Source: JACRLW01 sp046349595
GTDB lineage: Bacteria; Planctomycetota; UBA1135; UBA2386
NCBI GenBank assembly: GCA_046349595.1
Contig: JAXMCA010000002.1
Span: 2,170,001 to 2,234,000, forward strand
DNA length: 64,000 nt
Direction of reading: 5' to 3'
Positions 52,209 to 60,599 of this stretch are shown here, piece by piece (position 1 is the first letter of the stretch; every line of letters starts with the position of its first letter). A program made the position numbers and the translations under genes. The notes under the pieces are model-generated. The model worked only from the letters and a program-made list of their open reading frames with translations. It was not told the DNA's origin and ran no database searches.

Positions 52209-55091
52209 TCACTTCGGCTTGGCGTAGACCGCGCCGAGATCGACGTTCTGCTTCGGCGCGAGATGGGTGATCGGCAGGTCGAAGGGTGCGAACTCCTCGC
52301 CTGTGGGGACGATCTCGAAGCGGAAGGTGCCGGGAACCAGGGGGCCGACGTCGAAGGCGCCGTTGTCGTCGAGACCGACGTCGCGCGAACCGCCGTCGAT
52401 GTGGATGCGCAGCGAGCCCGGGAGCGGCGTCGCGTCGGGATTCAGTGCGCGGCCCTTGATGCGCGCCGAGGGCACGAGGTCGAGCGGGAGCTGGATGGCG
52501 AGGCCGTCGTAGTCGGCGCCGATCTCACCGAGCCAGGTGCAGGGGATGCGGCGCAATCCGGGCGCGGGGCGCTCGTCGTCGCCGTCGGCGACGAGCATGA
52601 ACGCGATCGTGCCGTTGCCGCTCGACGAGAGCTGGAAGCTCTGCTGGCCGCTGCGCTCGGGCACCACTTCGATCGTGTAGCGCGCACCGGGGATGGTGCG
52701 GATCTCGAAGCTGCCGTCGCCCTTGGTGCGATCGTGTGCGGGCTTGCCCTGCGGGTCCGCGGGGAGGGCGTACACGGTCGCGCGTCGCAACGGTGAGCCG
52801 CTCGCGTCGGTGAGCCGTCCCTTCAGATGGCCGTAGCCGCGCAGATCGATGTCGGCCTCGACCTCGCGACCGGCGATCGCTGTGGTCTGGAGTTCCGCGC
52901 CGCGGTGGTCGCCCTCGGCTTCGACCGAGAGGGTGACGGTTCCGGGGGCCACGCACTCGAGTCGATAGGTGCCGGCGGGTCCGCTGCGCACGTCGGTGTC
53001 CGGTTGACCGGGCGCCTTCGCGGTGACGAGCACACCTTCGCTCGGCTTGCCGTTCGGGTCCTTCACGACGCCGCGGATCACGCCGCCGGGTTGCAGCACG
53101 ATGTCGAGCGGCGCCGCGTCGGTCGCTCCGACCTCCACGTCGCCGAGCCAGGGCTGGAAGCCCGCGGCGAGCACCAGCACCGGTACGCGACCACGTGACG
53201 GCGCCGGCGAGCTGAAGCGACCATCGTGATCGGTCGGCACCTGCACACGGCGCGCCTCGTCCTGCTCCGGGTCCCCGAGACGAACCCTCGCCTCGGCGAC
53301 GGCACGACCCGCGGAGTCGGTCACGCGTCCGCGGATCGACGCCGCGCGCGGACCGAGCTTCAGCACCGCGTCCTGGTTCTCCGCGGCCTGCACCGCTCCC
53401 GACGCGACGAAGTCCGGCTTGCGCGCGAACAGCGTCGTGCCGGGATCGACGTCGTCGAGCGCGAAGCTCCCGTCTTCCTTCGAGGTTGCGACCGCGAAGG
53501 CGGTGCGACCCTGGTCGCGCACGACCCAGACCTCCGCGCTCGCGATCGGCTGCTCCTGCTCGTCGACGACGCGACCCTTCACCGCGATGCCGCCGGCGAC
53601 CTCGACCTGGGCGAGCGCGTAGCCGTCCCCGACCTCGACCACGACCAGCGGACTGCGATCGGGGAGTCGCGAGCTGAGCTTGAAGTCGCGGGGCGCCTGC
53701 GGCTCCGCGAGGGATGCTTCGCCGGAGCTGCGGAGGAGCTGTGCCAGATCCCCTCCCGAGGATTGGAACACCAACTGACGGGTGAGGACCGTGCTGATGT
53801 CGAGGGAGAGGGTCTGCGAAGCCTGCGAAGGTGCGGGGTCGACCTGGGCGAAGTTGATGCCGCCGAGCTGGACGCCGCTCACCCGAAACGTGTTGCCATC
53901 GCCGAGGCTGATCACGGCACCGGTCGGCTGTGCGTTCGGATCGACCGGCGCCTCGGGCTTCCATTCGTGCGCGGAGCGGTCGACGTAGACGCCGTAGCGT
54001 CCGCGCGGCAGGTCGTCGAACAGCGCCACACCATCGGCATCCGTGGATCGGCGCAGGGTGTGCAGATCGGGATGGCTGCCGTCGTGGGGGAGGACCGTGA
54101 TGCCCACGCCGGCCGCCGGCCCACCATTCGCCGGTCGACGTGCGGTCACGCGGATCCCGCGGTGCTCCGGCGCCGTCGCCGGGGTCTCGACCACGGAGCG
54201 CGTGACCTGCTGATCGGCGGCAGTCGTCATCACGGCATCGGCTGCGCGCTCCTCGCCCACGACCTGTGTTCGCTGTTCGATCGGAGCCGCGCCCACCTGG
54301 GTTGCCGGTCGCGGATCTCCGGAGCCCAGATCCGAGAGCGCGACACCGGCGAACACGAGGAGTCCGACGGCGAGGACGGCGAAGGCGGTCTTCTTCATGG
54401 CGAGTGCGGCGACGGTCACGGTCGCCGCGGTCTTGGCGGTGGGGAGGAGACGGCGCGCGTGGCGGAACACCTCGCGTCCGATGGCATCGACGCCGCGTTC
54501 GGGCGTGATGCCGAGGATAGGCAGGGCGAGTGCCGGCGCGGCGATGTCGCGTGGAAGTCGCGCGCGCACCATCGACAGGCCGCGGTGCAGGCGCACACGC
54601 AGCGTGCCTGGCGCTTCGCCGAGCGCATGCGCGATCGCCGCCGGCTCCATGCCGTGCAGCACGCGCAGCACCACCGCGGTGCGGTACGGCGCGGGCAGCG
54701 CATCGATCGCCTCGCGCAGGCCGCGGTCGATCTCGCCGGCCATGGCGGTCTCCAGCGGGTCCTTGGGCTCGGGGATCGGCAGCCGGGGCGGATCGGCCGC
54801 GCGGCGTGCGCGGGCGCGCAGGCTCTTGCAGTGCAACTGCAGGACGCCGCACAGCCAGGGCAGGAGGGGACGGCCACGCTCGAAGGTCGCCGCCTTCTCC
54901 ATCGCGGTCACGAAGGTCGACTGCAGCGCGTCCTCGGCCTGGGCCGGATCGTCGGTGAGCTGCACCGCGAGCTTCAGCAGGTCCGCCGCCGTGTCGCGGA
55001 ACACCGAGGCCAGCGCCTCGGGATCGCCCGACCGCTGGAAGCGGGCGAAGCGTTCCTCGAGTGAGCCGGCGGCACGATCCATTCCGCCCAT
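52209..55091 (-). CDS. ECF-type sigma factor fused through one membrane helix to extracytoplasmic carboxypeptidase-regulatory-like domains
   Basis: The protein has 960 residues. Residues 1 to about 175 are an ECF sigma factor: region 2 with AEDALQSTFVTAMEKA and PWLCGVLQLHCKSLRARAR, and region 4 with LPAPYRTAVVLRVLHGMEPAAIAHALGEAPGTLRVRLHRG. A linker is followed by KKTAFAVLAVGLLVFAGVAL (about 233-252), a single transmembrane helix. The remaining 700 residues hold about six Ig-like carboxypeptidase-regulatory repeats (for example VKGRVVDEQEQPIASAEV and IRGRVTDSAGRAVAEARV). The topology puts the sigma domain inside and the repeats outside. No separate anti-sigma gene is adjacent; the outer part could itself hold the sigma domain at the membrane. 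ATG 55091 is chosen; ATG 55082 is possible. Confidence 0.88.
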   Translation of the reverse strand: MGGMDRAAGSLEERFARFQRSGDPEALASVFRDTAADLLKLAVQLTDDPAQAEDALQSTFVTAMEKAATFERGRPLLPWLCGVLQLHCKSLRARARRAADPPRLPIPEPKDPLETAMAGEIDRGLREAIDALPAPYRTAVVLRVLHGMEPAAIAHALGEAPGTLRVRLHRGLSMVRARLPRDIAAPALALPILGITPERGVDAIGREVFRHARRLLPTAKTAATVTVAALAMKKTAFAVLAVGLLVFAGVALSDLGSGDPRPATQVGAAPIEQRTQVVGEERAADAVMTTAADQQVTRSVVETPATAPEHRGIRVTARRPANGGPAAGVGITVLPHDGSHPDLHTLRRSTDADGVALFDDLPRGRYGVYVDRSAHEWKPEAPVDPNAQPTGAVISLGDGNTFRVSGVQLGGINFAQVDPAPSQASQTLSLDISTVLTRQLVFQSSGGDLAQLLRSSGEASLAEPQAPRDFKLSSRLPDRSPLVVVEVGDGYALAQVEVAGGIAVKGRVVDEQEQPIASAEVWVVRDQGRTAFAVATSKEDGSFALDDVDPGTTLFARKPDFVASGAVQAAENQDAVLKLGPRAASIRGRVTDSAGRAVAEARVRLGDPEQDEARRVQVPTDHDGRFSSPAPSRGRVPVLVLAAGFQPWLGDVEVGATDAAPLDIVLQPGGVIRGVVKDPNGKPSEGVLVTAKAPGQPDTDVRSGPAGTYRLECVAPGTVTLSVEAEGDHRGAELQTTAIAGREVEADIDLRGYGHLKGRLTDASGSPLRRATVYALPADPQGKPAHDRTKGDGSFEIRTIPGARYTIEVVPERSGQQSFQLSSSGNGTIAFMLVADGDDERPAPGLRRIPCTWLGEIGADYDGLAIQLPLDLVPSARIKGRALNPDATPLPGSLRIHIDGGSRDVGLDDNGAFDVGPLVPGTFRFEIVPTGEEFAPFDLPITHLAPKQNVDLGAVYAKPK

Positions 55092-55180
55092 TCTCGCGAA
55101 GGCCGCGCTGCGTTACCGGGAATCCTCTGCCGCGGCGCGGGCGCGGACAGATTCGAGGAGGATCTCCGCCATGGGTCCGT

Positions 55181-55314
55181 AGGCCGGAGAATCGTCGCGC
55201 GAACCGACGACTCGAAGGTCGGAGCGACCCCATCCAACAGGGCGGCCTGGGCCCTCCGGTCGGCGCGCAGCGACGACGCGGCAAGCCTTGGGTTGCGGCC
55301 CTGGCCGCGATGGG
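55181..55314 (+). repeat. Diverged dispersed repeat family B, copy 3
   Basis: This copy aligns over its whole length with the inverse of 25228-25361. It begins AGGCCGGAGAATCGTCGCG and ends CGCGATGGG. It lies between the sigma-factor start and the lactonase remnant. It may carry the sigma factor promoter on the other strand, but no clear -10 is visible there (TAACGC at 55110-55115 is a weak candidate). Confidence 0.55.
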
Positions 55315-55356
55315 AACGGAGGGTGTGGAGCCGCGCGCCGCCGATCGGCCCAGGGG

Positions 55357-55716
55357 CTGGCGCAGGTCGGCTTCGATCCGACCGGTGCCCTGCTCGTGGT
55401 GACCGAACGGGCGACCCGGCGCATCGACGTCGTGATCCCGCAGGCCTTCGCTGGCCGCACACCCTTGGGTTTCACCTTCCGTGAGGACGGCACGCTGATC
55501 GTCAGCGAGGCCACCGGTGGTGTGGCGAACGCCAGCACCACGCCCGGCTACCGCATCGACCGCCAGGGCATCCTGAGCACGATCACGGAAGCGCTGCCCA
55601 CCGACCAGACCGCGGCGTGCTGGATCGAGATGCCGTGCGACGGGCGCAGGGTCGACACGACCAACGCCGTCAGCGCGTCGCTGACCGGCTGCGCCGCGGG
55701 CGTGATCGTGCGCTGA
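55357..55716 (+). pseudogene. 3' remnant of a lactonase-family (3-carboxymuconate cyclase-like) gene
   Basis: About 119 codons resemble the last part of the seven-bladed lactonase propeller: LAQVGFDPTGALLVVTERATRRID, PLGFTFREDGTLIVSEATGG, and TDQTAACWIEMPCDGRRVDTTNAVSAS. The first two thirds of the gene are missing and no signal or start fits. Just upstream lies repeat B and the stop begins repeat A. It looks like a deletion relic. A new small gene from a start at 55288 is possible but unlikely. Confidence 0.7.
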
Positions 55717-55860
55717 TCTCCTACTCCGGTGGATTCGCGCGGCACGCGCGGATTCTCGGGAGCAGTCGATGCCAGCAGGACCGACAGCGCGGCCGAGTGC
55801 CTCGGGGTGCGGTGAGCGAAGCGAGCCGCACCCCTTCGGTTGCGGCAGGAGGCCGCGCTG
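55714..55860 (+). repeat. Dispersed 147-bp hairpin element, copy 2
   Basis: Same orientation and length as 14021-14167, with six substitutions. The two stems are 55787-55794 with 55851-55858 and 55804-55812 with 55826-55834, both perfect. As in copy 1, it starts with the TGA stop of the upstream frame and ends just before the stop of a convergent gene (8 bp away). Confidence 0.85.
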
Positions 55861-55867
55861 AGCAGGC

Positions 55868-57172
55868 TCAGAAGGTCTTCGTGATGCGGAAGCCGAAGGA
55901 CGAGCCGCCGTCCTCGCCGTCGCGCACGAGGTCGAAGTCGTAGGCGTAGCCGAACTGCAGGCGCGTCTGGCCGAGGAAGCCCGAGGTGACCATCGCGTGC
56001 AGCGAGGTGAGCGTGTCGTCGTCGCGGGCGATGCCGCCGCCGCGACGGCGATCGCGATCGAGCCACGCGACGGTCGCGCCGGCTTCGAAGTAGGCGAAGA
56101 AGGTCGCCTCGTAGCGATAGGTCAGCGAACCGATCGCGTAGTGCTCGGGATAGAACTCCTCGATGCCGGCGCCGGGCAGCACCGGGTGCGCGATCGACTC
56201 GAACTCCTCGCCGCGTGTGTCGGGGCCACCGCCGATGCGCGGTGCGGAGAAGCGGTCGGTGCCGTCGGAGACCGCGGCATGCGCGGTGAACACCAGGCGA
56301 TGGCGCTCGCTGTCCGTGAAGGGCAGCGGCATCGCGTCGACGAAGTAGGCGCTCGCGATCACGTAGTCGCGGCTGTCGCCGCCGCGCGTGGTGCCGGTGC
56401 CGGTCGGAGCACCGAAGGTCGACCATCCGGACCGCGTCCCCCAGATCACATCGCCTCCCCAGGCGTAGCCGCTGTGCGCGCGTTCGACGAGGTTGCGCTC
56501 GAGGGCGTCGTGCCGCGTCTGGAGGCGCACCCGCATCTCGAAGGTGCTGTCGGGGAGTTCGAAGGAGGGATCGGTGCTGTCACCTCGGCCGAAGTAGAGA
56601 TAGCCCGGCTCGAGGAAGACGTCGGTCGCGCTCATGTTGTCGGGGTGGCCGGGACCGATGTCGGTGCGGGCGCCGAAACCGATCCTCCCGCGCACGTAGC
56701 CCCACTTCAGCTTCTCGCCATCGATCACGTCGCCGTCGATCCACTCGCCGATCTCGTAGGGCGGCGTGTAGTTGGTGAAGCCCAGCACCATCTCCATGTC
56801 GTCGTGCGCGTCGAGCTTCCGCGCCCACTGCACGTCGTCGTAGATGCCGCCCAGCAAGGCGCGCGTGTACTCCGACCCGTTGGGCGCACGATCGAAGAGG
56901 TACCACGACGCGTACGGCTGGAAGCTGCTGTCGCTCACGTCCGGAGTGACCTGGAAGCCGACATCGAGCGCGGAGACCGAGTGTCGATCGCGGGGTTGCA
57001 CCTCGTAGGGGCTCCCGAACAGGTCGGCGGTGAAGCCCTCGCCGGCGCGCGGGGTGCGGTAGTCGGTTCCGGGCTTCTGCAGCGGTGGAAGCGTCGCGCC
57101 CGGTTGGTCCTGGGCGCAGAGCAACGAGGGGATCGCGACGGCGACGGCGGCGAAGGTGATGCGCGTGTTCAA
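55868..57172 (-). CDS. Outer-membrane beta-barrel protein
   Basis: The protein has 434 residues from TTG 57172, which opens a signal peptide ending LLCAQ. An ATG at 57244 would place 24 extra residues before it. The mature protein is made of alternating strands rich in aromatic residues and Gly with loops rich in Asp (VSALDVGFQVTPDVSDSSFQPYASW, GYVRGRIGFGARTD, FFAYFEAGATVAW). It ends in FGFRITKTF with the C-terminal Phe expected by the BAM machinery. It supports a Gram-negative envelope. Its cargo or function is unknown. It is convergent with the lactonase remnant across the hairpin repeat. Confidence 0.75.
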   Translation of the reverse strand: MNTRITFAAVAVAIPSLLCAQDQPGATLPPLQKPGTDYRTPRAGEGFTADLFGSPYEVQPRDRHSVSALDVGFQVTPDVSDSSFQPYASWYLFDRAPNGSEYTRALLGGIYDDVQWARKLDAHDDMEMVLGFTNYTPPYEIGEWIDGDVIDGEKLKWGYVRGRIGFGARTDIGPGHPDNMSATDVFLEPGYLYFGRGDSTDPSFELPDSTFEMRVRLQTRHDALERNLVERAHSGYAWGGDVIWGTRSGWSTFGAPTGTGTTRGGDSRDYVIASAYFVDAMPLPFTDSERHRLVFTAHAAVSDGTDRFSAPRIGGGPDTRGEEFESIAHPVLPGAGIEEFYPEHYAIGSLTYRYEATFFAYFEAGATVAWLDRDRRRGGGIARDDDTLTSLHAMVTSGFLGQTRLQFGYAYDFDLVRDGEDGGSSFGFRITKTF

Positions 57173-57272
57173 CTCGTGACCTCGGAGCGCGGGATTCTCG
57201 CAGGCGGGTGCTCGGTTGGACCGCAGAATCACCACGACACGCAAGCGGTCGGATGCGACCGCGGCCCCGGGT

Positions 57273-57278
57273 AGCCTT
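57273..57278 (+). promoter_or_regulatory. Putative -10 element of the GNAT gene at 57339
   Basis: TAGCCT matches the window pattern, leaving a leader of about 55 nt. This weaker assignment rests on the hexamer only. Confidence 0.3.
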
Positions 57279-57338
57279 CGCGCGTCACGCGCTCCGCGTC
57301 GTGCCGCTCCGGACGACGACCGGAGTCATCGTTCACCG

Positions 57339-57845
57339 ATGTCAGGAAGCGATCCCCATGTCCGTCGGGCCGCGATCGGCGATGAGCCGATCCTGCGCGA
57401 TCTCCGCCTGCAGGCGATGCTCGAATCTCCTGCGGCGTTCGGCTCGGACTACGAGCGCGAACTGCGCCGGACCGATGCCGATTGGAGGAAGTGGATGTCT
57501 CCGGGAGCGACCTTCATCCTCGAATCGGAAGGCAGGCCCCTCGGCATCGTGGCAGGTGTGCGTGACGCGGAGGAGAGCGACGTGATCCACCTGATGGCGA
57601 TGTGGCTCGAGCCGTCACTGCGCGGCTCTTCCGCCGCGGATCTCCTGGTGTCCGCGGTGATCGAGTGGGGTCGCACCCTGGCAGCCCGCTTCGTTCGACT
57701 CGACGTCTTCGCCGACAATCCGCGTGCCCGGCGCTTCTACACACGTTGCGGCTTCGTCGAGACGGGGCAAGAGACCCGACGCGAGTCCGACGCGCGCGTC
57801 GAGGTCCGGATGGAACGCCGGATCCCGGAGCGGGCATCCATGTGA
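57339..57845 (+). CDS. GNAT family N-acetyltransferase
   Basis: The protein has 168 residues. ATG 57339 is preferred because the GNAT fold starts directly after it (HVRRAAIGDEPILRDLRLQAMLESPAAFGSDYE). HLMAMWLEPSLRGSSAADLLVSAVIEWGR is the acetyl-CoA region, although the usual QxxGxG loop reads RGSSAA. VFADNPRARRFYTRCGFVETGQ is the C-terminal motif. Substrate unknown. It is followed after 7 bp by a DUF1801 gene, forming a short run of small cytoplasmic proteins. Confidence 0.85.
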   Translation: MSGSDPHVRRAAIGDEPILRDLRLQAMLESPAAFGSDYERELRRTDADWRKWMSPGATFILESEGRPLGIVAGVRDAEESDVIHLMAMWLEPSLRGSSAADLLVSAVIEWGRTLAARFVRLDVFADNPRARRFYTRCGFVETGQETRRESDARVEVRMERRIPERASM

Positions 57846-57852
57846 GGGACCC

Positions 57853-58320
57853 ATGCCTGGAAAGACACCGAAACGCGCGATCAAGAAGGCCGTCGGGCCC
57901 GCGACTCGGCGGACCGCGAAGCTCCCGAAGCTGCTCTCGGGCGGCAATCCGCAGATCGCCAAGGCTGACGGCGACGCCCCGGTGCAGGCCTACATCGCGG
58001 CGATGCCGGATTGGAAGCGCGACATCGGACGCCGCCTCGACGCGCTGGTCACCCGCATCGTGCCGGAGGTCCGCAAGGCGGTGCGCTGGAACTCGCCCTT
58101 CTACGGCATCGAAGGTCGCGGCTGGTTCATGGCCTTCCACGTCTACGCGCGCTTCGTGAAGGTCAGCTTCTTCATGGGTGCCGCGCTGCGTCCGGTGCCT
58201 CCGGGTGGCACCGGCAAGGACGCGCGCTGGATCGACGTGCACGAGGACGATCTCGACGAGGCGCAGATGGAGGATTGGATCCGGCAGGCGGCGGCGCTGC
58301 CCGGGTGGGGGAATTCCTGA
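57853..58320 (+). CDS. DUF1801 (YdhG-like) domain protein, first of two
   Basis: The protein has 155 residues from ATG 57853. A basic, Lys-rich N-terminus of about 35 residues is followed by the DUF1801 domain: VQAYIAAMPDWKRDIGRRLDALVTRIVPEVRKAVRWNSPFYGIEGRGW, then FKVSFFMGAAL. The domain is related to YdhG/frataxin-like small proteins and its biochemical role is unknown. A paralogue follows 39 bp later, so this is a tandem pair. Confidence 0.85.
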   Translation: MPGKTPKRAIKKAVGPATRRTAKLPKLLSGGNPQIAKADGDAPVQAYIAAMPDWKRDIGRRLDALVTRIVPEVRKAVRWNSPFYGIEGRGWFMAFHVYARFVKVSFFMGAALRPVPPGGTGKDARWIDVHEDDLDEAQMEDWIRQAAALPGWGNS

Positions 58321-58342
58321 CGGCGGCTGTCCCGCGGCCCGC

Positions 58343-58348
58343 TAGGAT
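58343..58348 (+). promoter_or_regulatory. Putative -10 element of the second DUF1801 gene
   Basis: TAGGAT ends 11 nt before ATG 58360, allowing transcription with a very short leader independent of the upstream gene. Confidence 0.35.
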
Positions 58349-58359
58349 CCCGACCGTCC

Positions 58360-58833
58360 ATGGCAGAGTCGAAGCACGAGAAGGCATCCAAGACCCGGTC
58401 CTCGAAGCCAGTCGTGAAGGCGGGCGCGAGCGCGGGATCGGAGTCGCCGTCGCACCTGATCGATGCGCGGATCGCCGAACTCGACGACTGGCGCGGTGAC
58501 CTGCTCGCCCGCATCCGCGCGCTGGTCCGGCAGGCGGTGCCGGACGTGGTCGAGGAATGGAAGTGGCGCGGCGTTCCGGTGTGGTCGCACGACGGCATCC
58601 TCTGCACCGGCGAGACCTACAAGACCACGGTGAAGATGACCTTCGCGAAGGGTGCGTCGCTCGACGACCCTTCGCATCTCTTCAATGCGAGTCTCGATGG
58701 CAACACGCGCCGTGCGATCGACTTCCACGAAGGCGACCCCATCGACGAGAAGGCGCTGAAGGCGCTGCTGCGCGCGGCTGCGGCGCTGAACGAGGGCGGT
58801 GCACGCCCGTCGGGCTCTCGACGCGCCCGATGA
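58360..58833 (+). CDS. DUF1801 domain protein, second of two
   Basis: The protein has 157 residues. As in its neighbour, a Lys/Ser-rich tail precedes the domain: LIDARIAELDDWRGDLLARIRALVRQAVPDVVEEWKWRGVPVWSHDGILCTGETYKTTVKMTFAKG. The two differ strongly in sequence, so the duplication is old or the genes came together independently. Its stop overlaps the start of the CotH gene (ATGA). Confidence 0.85.
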   Translation: MAESKHEKASKTRSSKPVVKAGASAGSESPSHLIDARIAELDDWRGDLLARIRALVRQAVPDVVEEWKWRGVPVWSHDGILCTGETYKTTVKMTFAKGASLDDPSHLFNASLDGNTRRAIDFHEGDPIDEKALKALLRAAAALNEGGARPSGSRRAR

Positions 58834-60542
58834 ACAGTGCCGGCGAACCCGGCGCGGTGTCCGCTGGTGACCCGTGCGACGGTGGGGACTGCGGAACCGG
58901 ATCGCGCCGTCGACGGGCGACTGCGCCGCGCGTGCTGTCCATCCCCGCGACGCCCCGCGGCCTCCGATGGATACCGATCGCAGTGCTCGCCATGTCCCTG
59001 CTGGCGGTCGGACCGAGCGCTCAGCAGCCGGGACCGACCAAGGACCCGGCGACCGCGTTGTTCTCCGGGAGCCTGCTCTCCATTGCGATGGAACTGAGCT
59101 CGGACTCCGCCGCCGGACTGCGCGCCGCGCCGCGCACCTACGTGCAGGCTCGCGTGACGGTCGCCGGCCAGCCGAGCTGGACTTCGGTCGGCATCAAGCT
59201 CAAGGGCTCCGCCGGCAGCTTCCAGTCGCTGGACGACAGGCCGGGCTTCACGCTCGACCTCGATCGCTTCGGCGACGCGCCGGAGTTCCACGGGCTGAAG
59301 AAGTTCCACCTCAACAACGGCGCACAGGATGCCTCGTTGCTGCACGAATGGCTCGGCGCGCAGGTGTTCACCGATGCCGGGTATCCGGCGCCGCGCGTCG
59401 CGCATGCGCACGTCACGCTCGACGGTCGCAACCTCGGCTTCTACGTGTTGCGCGAGTCCTTCGACTCGGTGATGGAATCGCGCTGCTTCGGCACGGCCGG
59501 CGGCAATCTCTACGACGGCGGTTTCTGTCAGGACATCGATGCCGATCTGGAGAAGGACGGCGGCAAGGGCCCCGAGGACCGCTCCGATCTCCGCAGACTG
59601 CTCGACGCGTGCCGCACGCGTGACGCGGCGGAACGGCGCGAGAGTCTCGCCACGGCGCTCGACGTCGATGCGCTGATCGACTTCGTCGCGCTCGAGGCCA
59701 TGCTCGGCCACTGGGACGGCTACTCGCTGAATCGGAACAACTACCGCCTGTGCTTCCGCAGCACGGACGGCCGCGCCGTCTTCCTGCCGCACGGCATGGA
59801 CCAGTTGTTCGGCGATGCCGACGCCTCGATCCTCTCCCATCCGCCGTCGATCGTCGCCGGAGCGGTGCTGGCCGATCCCGTCTGGCGCAAGCAGTACCGG
59901 GCCCGCATCAAGGCCCTGCTGCCGCTGTTCGAATCCGAGCGGCTCAAGGCACGCGTGCAGTCGCTCGAACGGCGTCTGGTTCCCGCGATGCGCAAGCTCG
60001 ACGAGGATGGCGCACGCGAACACGAAGGCGCGGTGCAGGAGCTGTTGACCCGCATCCGCGCGCGGCAGCGCAGCCTCGTCGCGCAGAGCACGGCACCCGA
60101 TCCCAGGCCGATCGAGTTCCGCGGCAGCCGTCCCGTGGCGATCAAGGGCTGGCATCCGGCGGGGGAGACCGACGGAGTCGAGCTGAAGAAGCGCTCGATC
60201 GACGGTGCGTCCGCGTACGCGATCGCCTGTGTTCGTGACGGCCAGCAGCAGGGCGCTTGGCGGACCACCGTGCTCCTCGCGGAGGGTCGCTATCGACTCG
60301 TCGCGCAGGTGCGCACACAGCGTCTGAAGGTCGAGGACCCCGAGCACGAAGGCGCATATCTCGCCGTCGACGACGCGCGCAGCGTGCGGATCGGCGGCGA
60401 TCAGCGCTGGCAGGAGATCTCGTGCGAGTTCACCGTGGCCGAACCGCAGCGCGACGTCGAACTCGCCCTGCGCGTGCGCGCGCAGGGCGGCATCGGTGGC
60501 TTCCGCGTCGACTCCCTGCAACTCGTGCACCTGGAGGACTGA
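58830..60542 (+). CDS. Exported CotH kinase family protein
   Basis: The protein has 570 residues from ATG 58830, which overlaps the DUF1801 stop; a GTG at 58932 would give a more compact signal peptide. The leader ends in VGPSAQ. The CotH pattern is clear: VGIKLKGSAGSFQSLDDRPGFTLDLDRF, FHLNNGAQDASLLHEWLGAQVF, AHVTLDGRNLGFYVLRE, and the FLPHGMDQLFG segment in place of the usual metal-binding PWDxD. A C-terminal beta-sandwich follows. CotH proteins are atypical kinases; secreted bacterial ones are common in planctomycetes, and their targets are unknown. Confidence 0.85.
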   Translation: MNSAGEPGAVSAGDPCDGGDCGTGSRRRRATAPRVLSIPATPRGLRWIPIAVLAMSLLAVGPSAQQPGPTKDPATALFSGSLLSIAMELSSDSAAGLRAAPRTYVQARVTVAGQPSWTSVGIKLKGSAGSFQSLDDRPGFTLDLDRFGDAPEFHGLKKFHLNNGAQDASLLHEWLGAQVFTDAGYPAPRVAHAHVTLDGRNLGFYVLRESFDSVMESRCFGTAGGNLYDGGFCQDIDADLEKDGGKGPEDRSDLRRLLDACRTRDAAERRESLATALDVDALIDFVALEAMLGHWDGYSLNRNNYRLCFRSTDGRAVFLPHGMDQLFGDADASILSHPPSIVAGAVLADPVWRKQYRARIKALLPLFESERLKARVQSLERRLVPAMRKLDEDGAREHEGAVQELLTRIRARQRSLVAQSTAPDPRPIEFRGSRPVAIKGWHPAGETDGVELKKRSIDGASAYAIACVRDGQQQGAWRTTVLLAEGRYRLVAQVRTQRLKVEDPEHEGAYLAVDDARSVRIGGDQRWQEISCEFTVAEPQRDVELALRVRAQGGIGGFRVDSLQLVHLED

Positions 60543-60599
60543 GCGTCCGGCGAGGTTGCAAACTCGCGCCGCGACCCGTTCCGCGCGACGATTCGAGAC

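Noticed and set aside
57172..57244. ATG 57244 as start of the outer-membrane barrel
   Set aside because: It would add 24 residues before a clear signal peptide; TTG 57172 fits better, although start-codon choice remains open.
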